From: Saccharopolyspora rhizosphaerae
Lineage (GTDB): Bacteria; Actinomycetota; Actinomycetes; Mycobacteriales; Pseudonocardiaceae
Direction: 5' to 3'
DNA length: 64,000 nt
Assembly: GCF_003931915.1 (NCBI RefSeq)
Contig: NZ_RSAA01000020.1
Coordinates: forward strand, 124,001 to 188,000
Below the pieces are notes generated by a model. That model had not been told where the DNA came from. It saw only the letters and a program-made list of their open reading frames with translations, and did not search any database. The translations under genes and the position numbers were made by a program. Positions 51,931 through 60,802 of the stretch are shown here, in pieces (the stretch's first letter is position 1; every line of letters starts with the position of its first letter).

Positions 51931-53427
51931 GTGACCCACCCCGAACCTCCGGTCGAGCACCTCGACGTCCTCGTCGTGGGTGCAGGCATCTCCGGTATCG
52001 GCGCAGGCCGCTACCTCAAGACCTCGCACCCGGCGAAGACCTTCGCGATCCTGGAAGCGCGCGGTGCCTCGGGCGGCACGTGGGACCTGTTCCGCTACCC
52101 CGGCATCCGCTCCGACTCCGACCTGCACACCTTCGGCTACGAGTTCAAGCCGTGGCGGGACGAGGAGTCCATCGCCTCGGCGCCGCGGATCTTGAACTAC
52201 CTGCGCGAGGCGATCGCCGAGAACGACCTCGAACCCCACATCCGGTTCCACCACGAGCTGGCCGGCGCGGAGTGGTCGACGGAGCAGGCGCGCTGGCTCG
52301 TCGACGTCAAGAACCCGCAGACCGGGGAGCACCACCAGCTCAGCGCGAACTGGATCTTCAGCGCGGGCGGTTACTACCGCTACGACGAGGGCTACACGCC
52401 GCACTTCGAGGGCCGCGAGCGCTTCACCGGCCCCATCATCCACCCGCAGCACTGGCCGGAGGACCTGGACCACACCGGCAAGCGCGTGCTGGTCATCGGC
52501 AGCGGCGCCACGGCGGTGACGCTGGTCCCGGCGATGGCCGACGAAGCGGCGCACGTGACGATGCTGCAGCGCACGCCGACCTACATCATGCCGGTGCCGA
52601 AGAAGGACGCCCTCGCCAACCTCGCGGGCAGGCTGTTCGGCCCCGACCGCGGTTACGCCATCGCGCGGCGGAAGAACATCCTGCAGCAGCGGTTCATCTG
52701 GAGCTTCTGCCAGCGGTTCCCGAAGGCGGCGCGCAAGCTGATCCGCTTCATCAACGCCAAGGCGCTGCCGGCGGGGTATCCGGTCGACACCCACTTCAAC
52801 CCGCCGTACGACCCGTGGGACCAGCGGTTGTGCGCGGTGCCCGACGGCGACCTGTTCAAGGCGATCCGGCGCGGCCATGCGTCGGTGGTCACCGATCACG
52901 TCGAGACCTTCACCGAACGCGGTGTGCGGCTGCGCTCCGGCGAGGAGCTCGAGGCGGACGTCATCATCACCGCCACCGGCCTTTACGTGCAGCCCTTCGG
53001 CGGTGTCCCGCTGGTCGTGGACGGCGAGCGGGTGAACCTGCCGGACACGGTGGCCTACAAGGGCATGATGCTCTCCGGCGTGCCCAACTTCGCCTTCGCG
53101 ATCGGCTACACCAACTCCTCGTGGACGCTGAAGATCGGGTTGCTGTGCGAGCACTTCTGCCGCCTGCTGTCCCACATGGACCACTACGGGCTCGACATCT
53201 GCCGCCCTGAGCCGAGCGATCCGGCGATGCCCAAGCGACCGTTCCTCGACTTCGGCGCCGGTTACATCCAGCGCGCGGTGGACCAGCTGCCCAAGCAGGG
53301 TGACCGGATGCCGTGGCTGACGTCGTTGAGCTACCACTCCGACGTCACGCTGCTGCGCTCGGAGAGCGTCGCCGACCCGGAACTGCGCTTCTCCCGCGCC
53401 GCGGCACGATCGGTGGTGGCGAGGTGA
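51931..53427 (+). CDS. Baeyer-Villiger-type flavin monooxygenase (EthA/MymA-like)
   Basis: A 498-residue class B flavin monooxygenase. FAD motif GAGISGIGAG near 18-27, GGTWDLFRYPGIRSDSDLHT near 47-66, the Baeyer-Villiger fingerprint FTGPIIHPQHWPE near 164-176 and the NADPH motif GSGATAV near 189. ITATGLY lies near 347. The pattern is that of mycobacterial EthA and MymA, which act on ketones and aromatic or fatty substrates. GTG 51931 has GGGAG six bases upstream. First gene of an operon with a hydrolase and an SDR. Confidence 0.92.
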   Translation: MTHPEPPVEHLDVLVVGAGISGIGAGRYLKTSHPAKTFAILEARGASGGTWDLFRYPGIRSDSDLHTFGYEFKPWRDEESIASAPRILNYLREAIAENDLEPHIRFHHELAGAEWSTEQARWLVDVKNPQTGEHHQLSANWIFSAGGYYRYDEGYTPHFEGRERFTGPIIHPQHWPEDLDHTGKRVLVIGSGATAVTLVPAMADEAAHVTMLQRTPTYIMPVPKKDALANLAGRLFGPDRGYAIARRKNILQQRFIWSFCQRFPKAARKLIRFINAKALPAGYPVDTHFNPPYDPWDQRLCAVPDGDLFKAIRRGHASVVTDHVETFTERGVRLRSGEELEADVIITATGLYVQPFGGVPLVVDGERVNLPDTVAYKGMMLSGVPNFAFAIGYTNSSWTLKIGLLCEHFCRLLSHMDHYGLDICRPEPSDPAMPKRPFLDFGAGYIQRAVDQLPKQGDRMPWLTSLSYHSDVTLLRSESVADPELRFSRAAARSVVAR

Positions 53428-54329
53428 GCGAGGACCGCTTCGTCGACCTGCCCGCCGGACCGCGGATCTGCTACCGCCTCGACGGTCCGTCGGACGGGAC
53501 TCCGCTGGTGCTCATCGCCGGGCTGGGCCTGGACCTGACCTCGTGGCCGCACCGCCTCGTCGACGGGTTCACCGAGCGCGGGTTCCGCGTGCTGCGCCTG
53601 GACAACCGGGACGCGGGACGCTCCTCGCGCATCGACGCTCCCCCGCCGGGACGGCTGCGGCAGCTGTTCGCCCGGCCGAGGCCCGACGCCTACGACCTGG
53701 GCGACATGGCCGCCGACACGATCGGCCTGCTCGACCACCTCGCCGTGGAGCGGGCCGAGCTGGTCGGGATGTCGATGGGCGGCATGATCGCCCAGACGGT
53801 CGCTGCCCGGCACCCTGATCGGGTCGGCTCGCTGACCTCGATCTTCTCCACCACGGGTGCCCGCAAGGTCGGCCAGCCCGCGCGCTCGACGCTGGTGCGG
53901 ATGGCCAAGGGCCCGGCGCGCACGCTCGAGGAGTCGGTGGAACGGCACCTGTGGATGCTGCGGCACATCGGGTCGGCGTCGTTCCCGCCCGACGACGACC
54001 TGGAGCGCGCCTGGGCGGCGGGCCTGTGGGAGCGCGGCGGCGGTGCCCGTTCCAAGGAGGGCCGTCCGCGCCAGATCGGCGCGATCCACGCCAGCGGTGA
54101 CCGCACCGCGGAGCTGCGGCGGATCACCGCACCGACGCTGGTGGTGCACGGCGACACCGACCGCATGGTGCACGTCAGCGGTGGTCGGGCCACGGCTGCG
54201 GCGATCCCGGGCGCCCGCTACGTCGAGATCGACGGGATGGGGCACCACCTCGCACCCGGGCTGATCGACCGGCTGGTGGAGCTGACCACCGACCACGTCC
54301 GGAAGAACGCGGAGGAGAAGACCGGATGA
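53424..54329 (+). CDS. alpha/beta hydrolase
   Basis: A 301-residue alpha/beta hydrolase: nucleophile elbow GMSMGG near 113-118, acid in VHGDTDRMV near 250 and His in GMGHHLAP near 277. It would cleave the ester produced by the neighbouring Baeyer-Villiger enzyme, which is inference from context. GTGA overlap with the monooxygenase gene and ATGA with the SDR gene show tight coupling. Confidence 0.9.
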   Translation: MSEDRFVDLPAGPRICYRLDGPSDGTPLVLIAGLGLDLTSWPHRLVDGFTERGFRVLRLDNRDAGRSSRIDAPPPGRLRQLFARPRPDAYDLGDMAADTIGLLDHLAVERAELVGMSMGGMIAQTVAARHPDRVGSLTSIFSTTGARKVGQPARSTLVRMAKGPARTLEESVERHLWMLRHIGSASFPPDDDLERAWAAGLWERGGGARSKEGRPRQIGAIHASGDRTAELRRITAPTLVVHGDTDRMVHVSGGRATAAAIPGARYVEIDGMGHHLAPGLIDRLVELTTDHVRKNAEEKTG

Positions 54330-55171
54330 GCGCGGTTCGCGGCAAGGTCGCCGTCGTCACCGGAGCGGGTTCGGGGATCGGGCGCGAGCTGGCGTTCGAG
54401 CTGGCCCGTCGCGGCGCGCGGCTCGCGGTGTCCGATGTGGACGAGACCGGGTTGTCCGCCACGGCCGAACCCGTCGCCGCCCTGGGCGCGGAGGTGCGCT
54501 CGGCGCGGCTGGACGTCAGCGACCGGCAGGCGGTGGAAGATCACGCGGCGTCGGTGGCCGCGGACTTCGGCGTGGTGCACCAGGTCTACAACAACGCCGG
54601 TATCGCCTCGGGTGGTGCGGTCGTCGACAACGACTGGGAGACCTACGAGCGCGTGCTCGGGGTCAACCTGTTCGGCGTGATCCACGGCAGCAAGGCCTTC
54701 CTGCCGCACCTGATCGCCTCCGGCGACGGTCACCTGGTGAACCTCTCGAGCCTCAACGGGATCATGGGCCAGCCGCGCAGCACCGCCTACTGCGCCAGCA
54801 AGTTCGGCGTGCGCGGGTTCACCGAGAGCCTGCGCGGCGAAGTGCTGCTGGCGGGTCACCCGGTGACGGTCACGGTGGTGCACCCGGGCGGGGTGCGCAC
54901 CGGCATCGCCTCGGCCGCGCTGGAGGACGCGCGGCGGCGCGGCGAGGTCTCCCCCGAGGAGGAGGCACGGGTGCGCACCTACAACGAGAAGCTGCTGAAG
55001 ATGCCTCCGCAGCAGGCCGCGCGCATCGTCGTCGACGGCGTCGAGGCGGGCCGGGAGCGGGTGCTGGTCGGCGCCGACGCGAAGCTGGTGGACCTGCTGG
55101 TCAGACTGCTGCCGCGGCTCTACCCGGCGTTGGCGGCGAGGTTCGAGCGGCGCCGTTTCGCGCGGAGTTGA
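54326..55171 (+). CDS. SDR family oxidoreductase (SadH-like)
   Basis: A 281-residue classical SDR: GAGSGIG near 12-18, NNAG near 91, Ser in LSSLNG and YCASK near 153. Third gene of the monooxygenase-hydrolase-SDR operon, the same order as mymA, lipR, sadH in mycobacteria. It may oxidise an alcohol before the monooxygenase step. Its last 71 bp overlap the convergent opine-dehydrogenase-like gene. Confidence 0.9.
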   Translation: MSAVRGKVAVVTGAGSGIGRELAFELARRGARLAVSDVDETGLSATAEPVAALGAEVRSARLDVSDRQAVEDHAASVAADFGVVHQVYNNAGIASGGAVVDNDWETYERVLGVNLFGVIHGSKAFLPHLIASGDGHLVNLSSLNGIMGQPRSTAYCASKFGVRGFTESLRGEVLLAGHPVTVTVVHPGGVRTGIASAALEDARRRGEVSPEEEARVRTYNEKLLKMPPQQAARIVVDGVEAGRERVLVGADAKLVDLLVRLLPRLYPALAARFERRRFARS

Positions 55172-56228
55172 GCTCGCAGCGGATCTCCTCGGAGGTCAGC
55201 TCGGCCCAGCCGAGCCCGTCCAGGGTCCGCCCGCTGCGGCGGAAGGACGTCCCGGACAGCGTGGACATCACGGTGATGATCGAGCCGACCATCGGCGTGG
55301 CCACGCCGGCCTTGGCGGCGAGGGCTTCCAGCGGGACGAGCGTCGAGGCGATGTCCTCGCGCAGGAAGCGGTGGTCCAGCGATTCCGGCGCGAGGATCGT
55401 CCGGTACGGCTCGGCGCTGCGCATCGCCGCCAGCAGGTCGGTGGGGGTGCAGCCGTAGTAGCGGTCGAGGACCTCGGGCATGGGCGTCAACGCGGCGCCG
55501 TACGCGGCGGCGACGGCGCGGAACTCCTGCTCGACCTCGTGGAGCAGCGCCACCGTCCGGTCGGACACGCCGTCGAGGTAGAACAGCAGCTCCTCGCCCC
55601 GGTCGATGGTGCCGAGGTTCGCCAGCGCGATCGGCGCGTGCGCGACGGCGCCGAAGTCCGTGAGTCCTCTGTGGACGAGGTTGGCGGCTTCTTCCAGGTG
55701 CGGGAACCACGTCCGCAGCACCGGAGCGCGGCGGGCGACCGCCTCAGGGGTGGCACCGGAGACGAGGTTCCAGCGCTTCACGCCGAGCACCCGCACCCCG
55801 TCGTCACCCTCGGGACGGGCGGCGAACAGCGCGTCGGTCTCCACCACGTCCACCTCCGGCGCCCCGGCCCGGCGCAGCGCGGTGGCGAACTCCGCGCTGC
55901 CGCACAGCTTCCCGGAGAACAGCACGACGACGTGATCAGCCGTGAGGTGCGGGGCGAGGGAGCGGGCGATTTCCGGGTAGGCGGTGGTGATCGCCGCGAC
56001 CACGAGCACCGGGCAGCGCGCCGCCAGCTCCCCCGGGTCGGCGGTGACCTCGGCGATCGGGAAGCGCCCACGCCGCTCCCCGGTCACCCGCAGCTCCCCC
56101 GAGTCGCGGATGCCCGCGACGCGGTCCGGGTCGCGGGTGCACAGCCGCACCCGCTGCCCTTCCGAAGCCAGGTGGGCGGCCACCGCCAAGCCCTCACCAC
56201 CGGCTCCGATCACGCCGATCTCGTCCAC
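55101..56228 (-). CDS. NAD/NADP octopine/nopaline dehydrogenase family protein
   Basis: A 375-residue protein with Rossmann loop GAGGEGLAVAAHL near 6-18, then VVLFSGKLCGSAEFA near 98 and a C-terminal octopine-dehydrogenase-like helical domain with DRYYGCTPTDLLAAM and HRFLREDIASTLVPLEALA near 265-300. Members reduce imines of amino acids and keto acids or act in related steps. GAGGGGA nine bases upstream selects the GTG at 56228. The unusually long 3' overlap with the SDR gene is notable. Confidence 0.85.
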   Translation of the reverse strand: MDEIGVIGAGGEGLAVAAHLASEGQRVRLCTRDPDRVAGIRDSGELRVTGERRGRFPIAEVTADPGELAARCPVLVVAAITTAYPEIARSLAPHLTADHVVVLFSGKLCGSAEFATALRRAGAPEVDVVETDALFAARPEGDDGVRVLGVKRWNLVSGATPEAVARRAPVLRTWFPHLEEAANLVHRGLTDFGAVAHAPIALANLGTIDRGEELLFYLDGVSDRTVALLHEVEQEFRAVAAAYGAALTPMPEVLDRYYGCTPTDLLAAMRSAEPYRTILAPESLDHRFLREDIASTLVPLEALAAKAGVATPMVGSIITVMSTLSGTSFRRSGRTLDGLGWAELTSEEIRCELNSARNGAARTSPPTPGRAAAAV

Positions 56229-56332
56229 CGCAGCAGTTCCCCTCGCGATCGATCCCACGTCCAGGTGGTCGGACGGAGCTCGCGGGCAGTTCCCACCCGC
56301 GCTATGACCCGAGCCACACCTCCGAACGGCGC

Positions 56333-56640
56333 TCACCGGTGGGCACGGCGTCCTGCGGTGTGCGCGCCCTGGCGCGGGTGGTCGACCGGTTCTCCGAGCG
56401 CCCGCTCGAGGATCGCGCTGACCTGGTCGGTCTCGACCAGGAAACCGTCGTGCCCGCGTGCCGAGGTGGCGACGCTCGGTCAGCTCCCGGGCGTCAGCGG
56501 GGTGCACGCCGTGGTCGGCGGCGAACGCCGGAGTTCGGCGCTGGTGGCCAGGCGCGTCTCGTCGGTCGGACTGACCAAGTGGGCGAACACCGCGGCCGGA
56601 GCCCACGTCGCGAGCTTCGAGTTCGGTATCGCGGACGATG
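56333..56640 (-). pseudogene. remnant of a homoserine O-acetyltransferase (MetX)-like gene
   Basis: On the minus strand one frame ends SARGHDGFLVETDQVSAIL with about 24 more residues and a TGA at 56333. GHDGFL(V/I)E carries the catalytic His of MetX-type acyltransferases. About 16 codons upstream the frame has a TGA (56481-56483 region), and beyond it only a weak match continues. No start or nucleophile motif is seen. Judged a C-terminal relic; the rest of 56641-56806 holds nothing recognisable. Confidence 0.55.
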
Positions 56641-56806
56641 ACGCACGAACCGGACGCTGTCTCCTCGAGACATGTCGGTCCCTCGCGTCACGTCGACGTT
56701 CTCGCGAGGTTCGAAGGGGAACGCCAGCGCTTGACATTCGCGGGAAGTTCGACGTCCCTGCGCAGCGCTGGCCCTGGAACAGCTCCGCCTCGTGCTCCCG
56801 CAGTTC

Positions 56807-57850
56807 CTAGCTCAGCAGGGTCATCGTGGTGGTGGCCAGAGCGGTCACGAGGAGGGTGGAGCAGGTTCCGAGGGCGAAGGCGCGGGGGCTGGTGCGCATC
56901 AGCGCCTCGAGGCGCACCGTGGTGCCGAGCGCGAACAGCGCGGCGGTCAGCAGCACCGTGGTGACCGGCTTGGCCAGGTCCAGCAGGAAGTCCGGCAGCT
57001 CGCCGCTGCTGCGCAGCGCCACCGCGGCGAGGAAGCCGACGACGAACAGCGGAACCAGCGGCGGTCGCCGCGTGGTCACCGCCCGCCGCTGCACGGCGCT
57101 GACGACCGTCACCAGCGGAGCCAGCAGCACGACGCGGCTGAGCTTGACCACCACCGCGACCGCCACCGCCGAGGCGCCCAGCGGCGACGCGGCCGCCACC
57201 ACCTGCGCGACCTCCTGGACACCGGCACCCGCGATGCGGCCCGCGAGCTCGCCGCCCACGCCCGTCTGCGCGAATGCCACCGGCAGCGCGACCATCGCGA
57301 CGGTGCCGAAGACCGTCACCATCGCCACGCTGGTGGCCACGTCCTCCTCCTCGCGGTCCACGACGCCCTCCACCGCCGCCACCGCGGAGGCACCGCAGAC
57401 CGAGAACCCCGTCGCCACCAGGATCGACAGCCCGCGCGGCACACCCAGCAGCCGACCGAACCACACCGTTCCGGCGAAGGTCAGCACGACGGTGATGAGC
57501 ACCGCCAGGACCACGCCCCAGCCCATCCCGAGCAGCTGCCCGAGGCTCAGCTGCAGACCCAGCAGCACCAGGCCCGCGCGCAGCGGTGTGCGCGACACCC
57601 ACGCCAGTCCCGGGCGCACGTCGGCGGGCAGCCTAGGCAGGTTCCCGACCACGACACCCAGCGCGACCGCGACGGTCAGCGCGCTCAGCGCGGGCACCTG
57701 CGAGGACACCGCCATCGCCACCGCGACAACCGCCCCGGTGAGCACGAGTCCCGGCAGGAGGGCGGAATCGGTGCTGGTCAGCGTCTTCACACCGATCAGG
57801 TTCGCCGACCGCGCCGCGTCCCGGTAGCCGTTGCCCGCGCAGGTCGTCAT
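56807..57850 (-). CDS. YeiH/UPF0324 family membrane protein
   Basis: A 347-residue integral membrane protein with about ten segments. The core GLVLLGLQLSLGQLL near 92-106 and SVCGASAVAAVEGVV near 150-164 match YeiH (UPF0324), often named a putative sulfate exporter. Divergent pairing with a LysR regulator is the usual arrangement (YeiE-YeiH). GTG/ATG at 57850; the next ATG-like start further in is less likely because the N-terminal 25 residues precede the first helix normally. Confidence 0.88.
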   Translation of the reverse strand: MTTCAGNGYRDAARSANLIGVKTLTSTDSALLPGLVLTGAVVAVAMAVSSQVPALSALTVAVALGVVVGNLPRLPADVRPGLAWVSRTPLRAGLVLLGLQLSLGQLLGMGWGVVLAVLITVVLTFAGTVWFGRLLGVPRGLSILVATGFSVCGASAVAAVEGVVDREEEDVATSVAMVTVFGTVAMVALPVAFAQTGVGGELAGRIAGAGVQEVAQVVAAASPLGASAVAVAVVVKLSRVVLLAPLVTVVSAVQRRAVTTRRPPLVPLFVVGFLAAVALRSSGELPDFLLDLAKPVTTVLLTAALFALGTTVRLEALMRTSPRAFALGTCSTLLVTALATTTMTLLS

Positions 57851-57856
57851 AGCCGT

Positions 57857-57869
57857 GCGGAATGTCCGC
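57857..57869. promoter_or_regulatory. inverted repeat in YeiH-LysR spacer
   Basis: GCGGA-atg-TCCGC in the 55-bp divergent gap; a candidate LysR operator. Evidence is symmetry and position only. Confidence 0.3.
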
Positions 57870-57905
57870 CACCCGGCGGTACCACGCAGGTCCTACCCTT
57901 CGAGC

Positions 57906-58805
57906 ATGACCGCCCCTGACACGGAATCGCTGCGGCTGCTGGTGCTGGTCGGCGAGTTGGGCAGCATCGGCGCCGCGGCCGCCGAGATGCACATCAGCCA
58001 GCCGTCGGCGAGCAAGCGCCTCAACCGGCTCGAACGGCAGCTGGGGCTGGCGCTGCTGGAACGCACCCGGCAGGGCTGCACCACCACCCCGGCCGGGGAG
58101 ATGGTGCGCGGCTGGGCCCGCGAAGTCCTCGCGCAGGTCGACGGTCTGATGAACGGGGTCCGGGCGCTGCGTGCCCAGCAGGAGTCGAAGTTGCGGATCT
58201 CGGCGAGCATGACCGTCGCCGAGTACCTCGTGCCGCGGTGGATCAGCCGGTTGCGCGAAGCGCTGCCGGAGGTGCACCTCGAGCTCGACGTCACCAACTC
58301 GGCCGCCGTCGCGGAAGCCGTCCGGCACGGGCAGGCCGACCTCGGCTTCATCGAGACACCCGACCCGCCCGAAGGCGTCTCGGTGCGCTACGTGACCCGC
58401 GACCGCATGGTGGTCATCGTGCCGCCCGGCCACCCCTGGTCCCGGCTGCGGCGACCGCTGACACCCAGCGAACTGGCCGCGACACCGCTGATCGTGCGCG
58501 AACACGGCTCGGGCACCCGCGAGAAGCTCTACCGCGCCCTGTCCGACGTCGGTGCGACACCGGTGGCGCCGCTGCTGGAGCTGCGTTCCACCACCGCCGT
58601 GCGCAACGCCGTGGTCGCCGGTGCCGGACCCGCGGTGCTCAGCGTCCTGGCCGCGGCCACCGACCTCGACGAGGACCGGCTGATCGAGGTCCCGGTCGCG
58701 GACCTGGACCTGCGGCGACCGCTGCACGCGGTGTGGCGCTCAGGCCTGCAGCTCACCGGTCCGGCCGCGGCGCTGCTGGCCACCGCCGTCCGCGCTCCCG
58801 GTTGA
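57906..58805 (+). CDS. LysR-family transcriptional regulator
   Basis: A 299-residue LysR protein. N-terminal winged HTH with GSIGAAAAEMHISQPSASKRLNRLERQLG near 18-46, then a PBP2 effector domain (about 90-290) of CbbR/CysL type (KLRISASMTVAEYLVPRW). It likely controls the divergent YeiH gene. ATG 57906. Its last 66 bp overlap the 3' end of the convergent pabAB gene. Confidence 0.92.
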   Translation: MTAPDTESLRLLVLVGELGSIGAAAAEMHISQPSASKRLNRLERQLGLALLERTRQGCTTTPAGEMVRGWAREVLAQVDGLMNGVRALRAQQESKLRISASMTVAEYLVPRWISRLREALPEVHLELDVTNSAAVAEAVRHGQADLGFIETPDPPEGVSVRYVTRDRMVVIVPPGHPWSRLRRPLTPSELAATPLIVREHGSGTREKLYRALSDVGATPVAPLLELRSTTAVRNAVVAGAGPAVLSVLAAATDLDEDRLIEVPVADLDLRRPLHAVWRSGLQLTGPAAALLATAVRAPG

Positions 58806-60776
58806 GGGCAGCGCGCGCGTCGGGGCCGCGGCCTTGAGCAACATCTCGTCGAACTCGGCCTCCGGGTCCGAGTCGAGCACGATCGCGCCGCCGGCCCCGA
58901 CCTCCCACCGGCCGTCGACCAGCACCATGGTGCGGATGACGATGTTGAGGTCGGCCGCGCCGGAGCAACCCAGGTAGCCGATGGAGCCGGAGTACACCCC
59001 GCGCGCCCGGTCCTCCAGGGCGCCGATGAGCTCCAGCGTGCGGGGTTTGGGCGCGCCCGTCATGGAACCGCCCGGGAAGCAGGCGCGCACGCAGTCGATG
59101 ACGTCCCGGTCGGGGCGCAGCCTTCCCCGGATCGTGGACACCAGCTGGTGCACGGTCTCGTAGGTCTCCACCGCCATCAGCTCAGGCACGTGCACCGAAT
59201 CGACCGCGCACACCCGGCCGAGGTCGTTGCGCATCAGGTCGACGATCATCAGGTTCTCGGCCCGCGTCTTCGGATCGGCCGCCAGCTCGCTCCGCAGGCG
59301 CGCGTCCTCCTCGGCACCGGCGCCGCGCGGCGCGGTGCCCTTGATCGGCTTGGCCTCCACCACCCGGTCCGCACCGACCTCGAGGAACCGCTCCGGCGAG
59401 GAGCAGGCCACCTCCACACCACCGAGGCGCAGGAAGGCCGAGTACGGCGCGGGGTTGCGGCGGCGCAGGCGCCGGTAGGTCTCCAGCGCCGGTTCGACGG
59501 CGGGCAGCTCGGCCGAGGCGGTCAGGCAGATCTCGTAGCTCTCGCCCGCCAGCAGGTGCTCCTTGCACCGCAGCACGTCGCGCACGTACTCGGCCCGGCC
59601 TCGCGTCAGGGCCGGCTCCACCGGCCCGGCCTCGGCCTGCTCGGGTTCGTCGAGCTCGGGCGCGCGGGACAGCCGAGCGGCGGTGTCGGCGAGCCAGTCG
59701 ACCGCGTCCGCGCGGTCCCCCTCGCTGAGCGCGACCAGGTAGGTGCGGTGCTGCAGGTGGTCGATCGCGACGAAGCGGTCGGCGAACAGCCACGCCGCGT
59801 CCGGGGTGGATGCGCGGTGCCGGTTGGGCGAGCCGCAGTCGGCTTTGAGCTCGTAACCGAAGTACCCGACGTAGCCGCCGGTGAAGTCGAAGGGCAGCGG
59901 CGGCGCCTCGACCTCGCGGGTCGCCAGTTCCCGCTGCAACCGGTCGAGCACCGGCTCGTCGCCGGAACCCACGCGGTAGACGAGGGTTTCGCTGAGCGGA
60001 CCGGAACCGTCGCCCAAGAACGAGAAGCGCGACAGGCCGTCCTCAACTCGGGAGCTGTCCAACCAGAACGCGTTGGCGGACTGCGAGAACAGGTGCGCGA
60101 ACGCGGTTTCCGCGTCGACCGCACCCTGCAGCTCCACCACGTTCGCCCGGTACCGGTGCTCGGTGGGTGTCGTGCGCGGCTGGACCAGCGATGGCGCGAC
60201 CTGTCGGCCGCGTGCGAGGTCGCGGAAGTTGGCCAGCAGCCGTTCGCCGTGCTCGGACTCGATCGACTCCGGGTGGAACTGCACGCCCCAGCGCGGCGAG
60301 GACCTGTGCCGCAACGCCATCACGACGCCGTCCTCCGCACGGGCGGTCACCAGCAGCTCCTCGGGAACCGGTTCGGCGACGCACAGCGAGTGGTAGCGCA
60401 CGGCCCGGAACTCGTCGGGGATGCCGGCGAACATCGCGTCCCCGTCGTGCGTGACGCGGGTGAGGTGGCCGTGGCGGGCGGTTGGTGCGGGCTCGACGCG
60501 CGCCCCTTCGGCGGCCGCCAGGCCTTGGTGGCCGAGGCACACGCCCAGCACCGGAACGGTGGTCCGGCGCAGGACGTCGGCGCAGATGCCGAAGTCGCGA
60601 GCGCGCTCCGGGGTGCCGGGGCCGGGCGAGAGGACGACGGCGTCGTAGGCGTCGAGGTGGAGGGGGTCGATCGCGTCGTTGGTGACCACGTGCGGCTCGC
60701 ACCCGTTGACGCGGGCCAGCAGGTGGAACAGGTTGTAGGTGTAGGAGTCGTGGTTGTCGATCAGCAGCGCGCGCAC
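58740..60776 (-). CDS. pabAB: fused aminodeoxychorismate synthase PabA-PabB
   Basis: A 678-residue fusion. Residues 1-190 are a type I glutamine amidotransferase: IDNHDSYTYNL start, nucleophile in GVCLGHQG near 80-87 and HPESIESEHG near 170. Residues 215-650 are a chorismate-using synthase with PIKGTAPRG near 470, whose lysine marks PabB (anthranilate synthases have Ala there), NLMIVDLMRNDLGR near 505 and FPGGSMTGAPK near 560. It makes 4-amino-4-deoxychorismate for folate or for a p-aminobenzoate-derived product. GGGGGAGG precedes the GTG at 60776. No 4-amino-4-deoxychorismate lyase lies beside it. Confidence 0.92.
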   Translation of the reverse strand: MRALLIDNHDSYTYNLFHLLARVNGCEPHVVTNDAIDPLHLDAYDAVVLSPGPGTPERARDFGICADVLRRTTVPVLGVCLGHQGLAAAEGARVEPAPTARHGHLTRVTHDGDAMFAGIPDEFRAVRYHSLCVAEPVPEELLVTARAEDGVVMALRHRSSPRWGVQFHPESIESEHGERLLANFRDLARGRQVAPSLVQPRTTPTEHRYRANVVELQGAVDAETAFAHLFSQSANAFWLDSSRVEDGLSRFSFLGDGSGPLSETLVYRVGSGDEPVLDRLQRELATREVEAPPLPFDFTGGYVGYFGYELKADCGSPNRHRASTPDAAWLFADRFVAIDHLQHRTYLVALSEGDRADAVDWLADTAARLSRAPELDEPEQAEAGPVEPALTRGRAEYVRDVLRCKEHLLAGESYEICLTASAELPAVEPALETYRRLRRRNPAPYSAFLRLGGVEVACSSPERFLEVGADRVVEAKPIKGTAPRGAGAEEDARLRSELAADPKTRAENLMIVDLMRNDLGRVCAVDSVHVPELMAVETYETVHQLVSTIRGRLRPDRDVIDCVRACFPGGSMTGAPKPRTLELIGALEDRARGVYSGSIGYLGCSGAADLNIVIRTMVLVDGRWEVGAGGAIVLDSDPEAEFDEMLLKAAAPTRALPSTGSADGGGQQRRGRTGELQA

Positions 60777-60802
60777 GACTCGGCCTCCCCCTCGGCGACC
60801 GG

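Noticed and set aside
57893-57898. GGGTAG on the minus strand before YeiH
   Set aside because: No GNNT at a 14-16 base distance.
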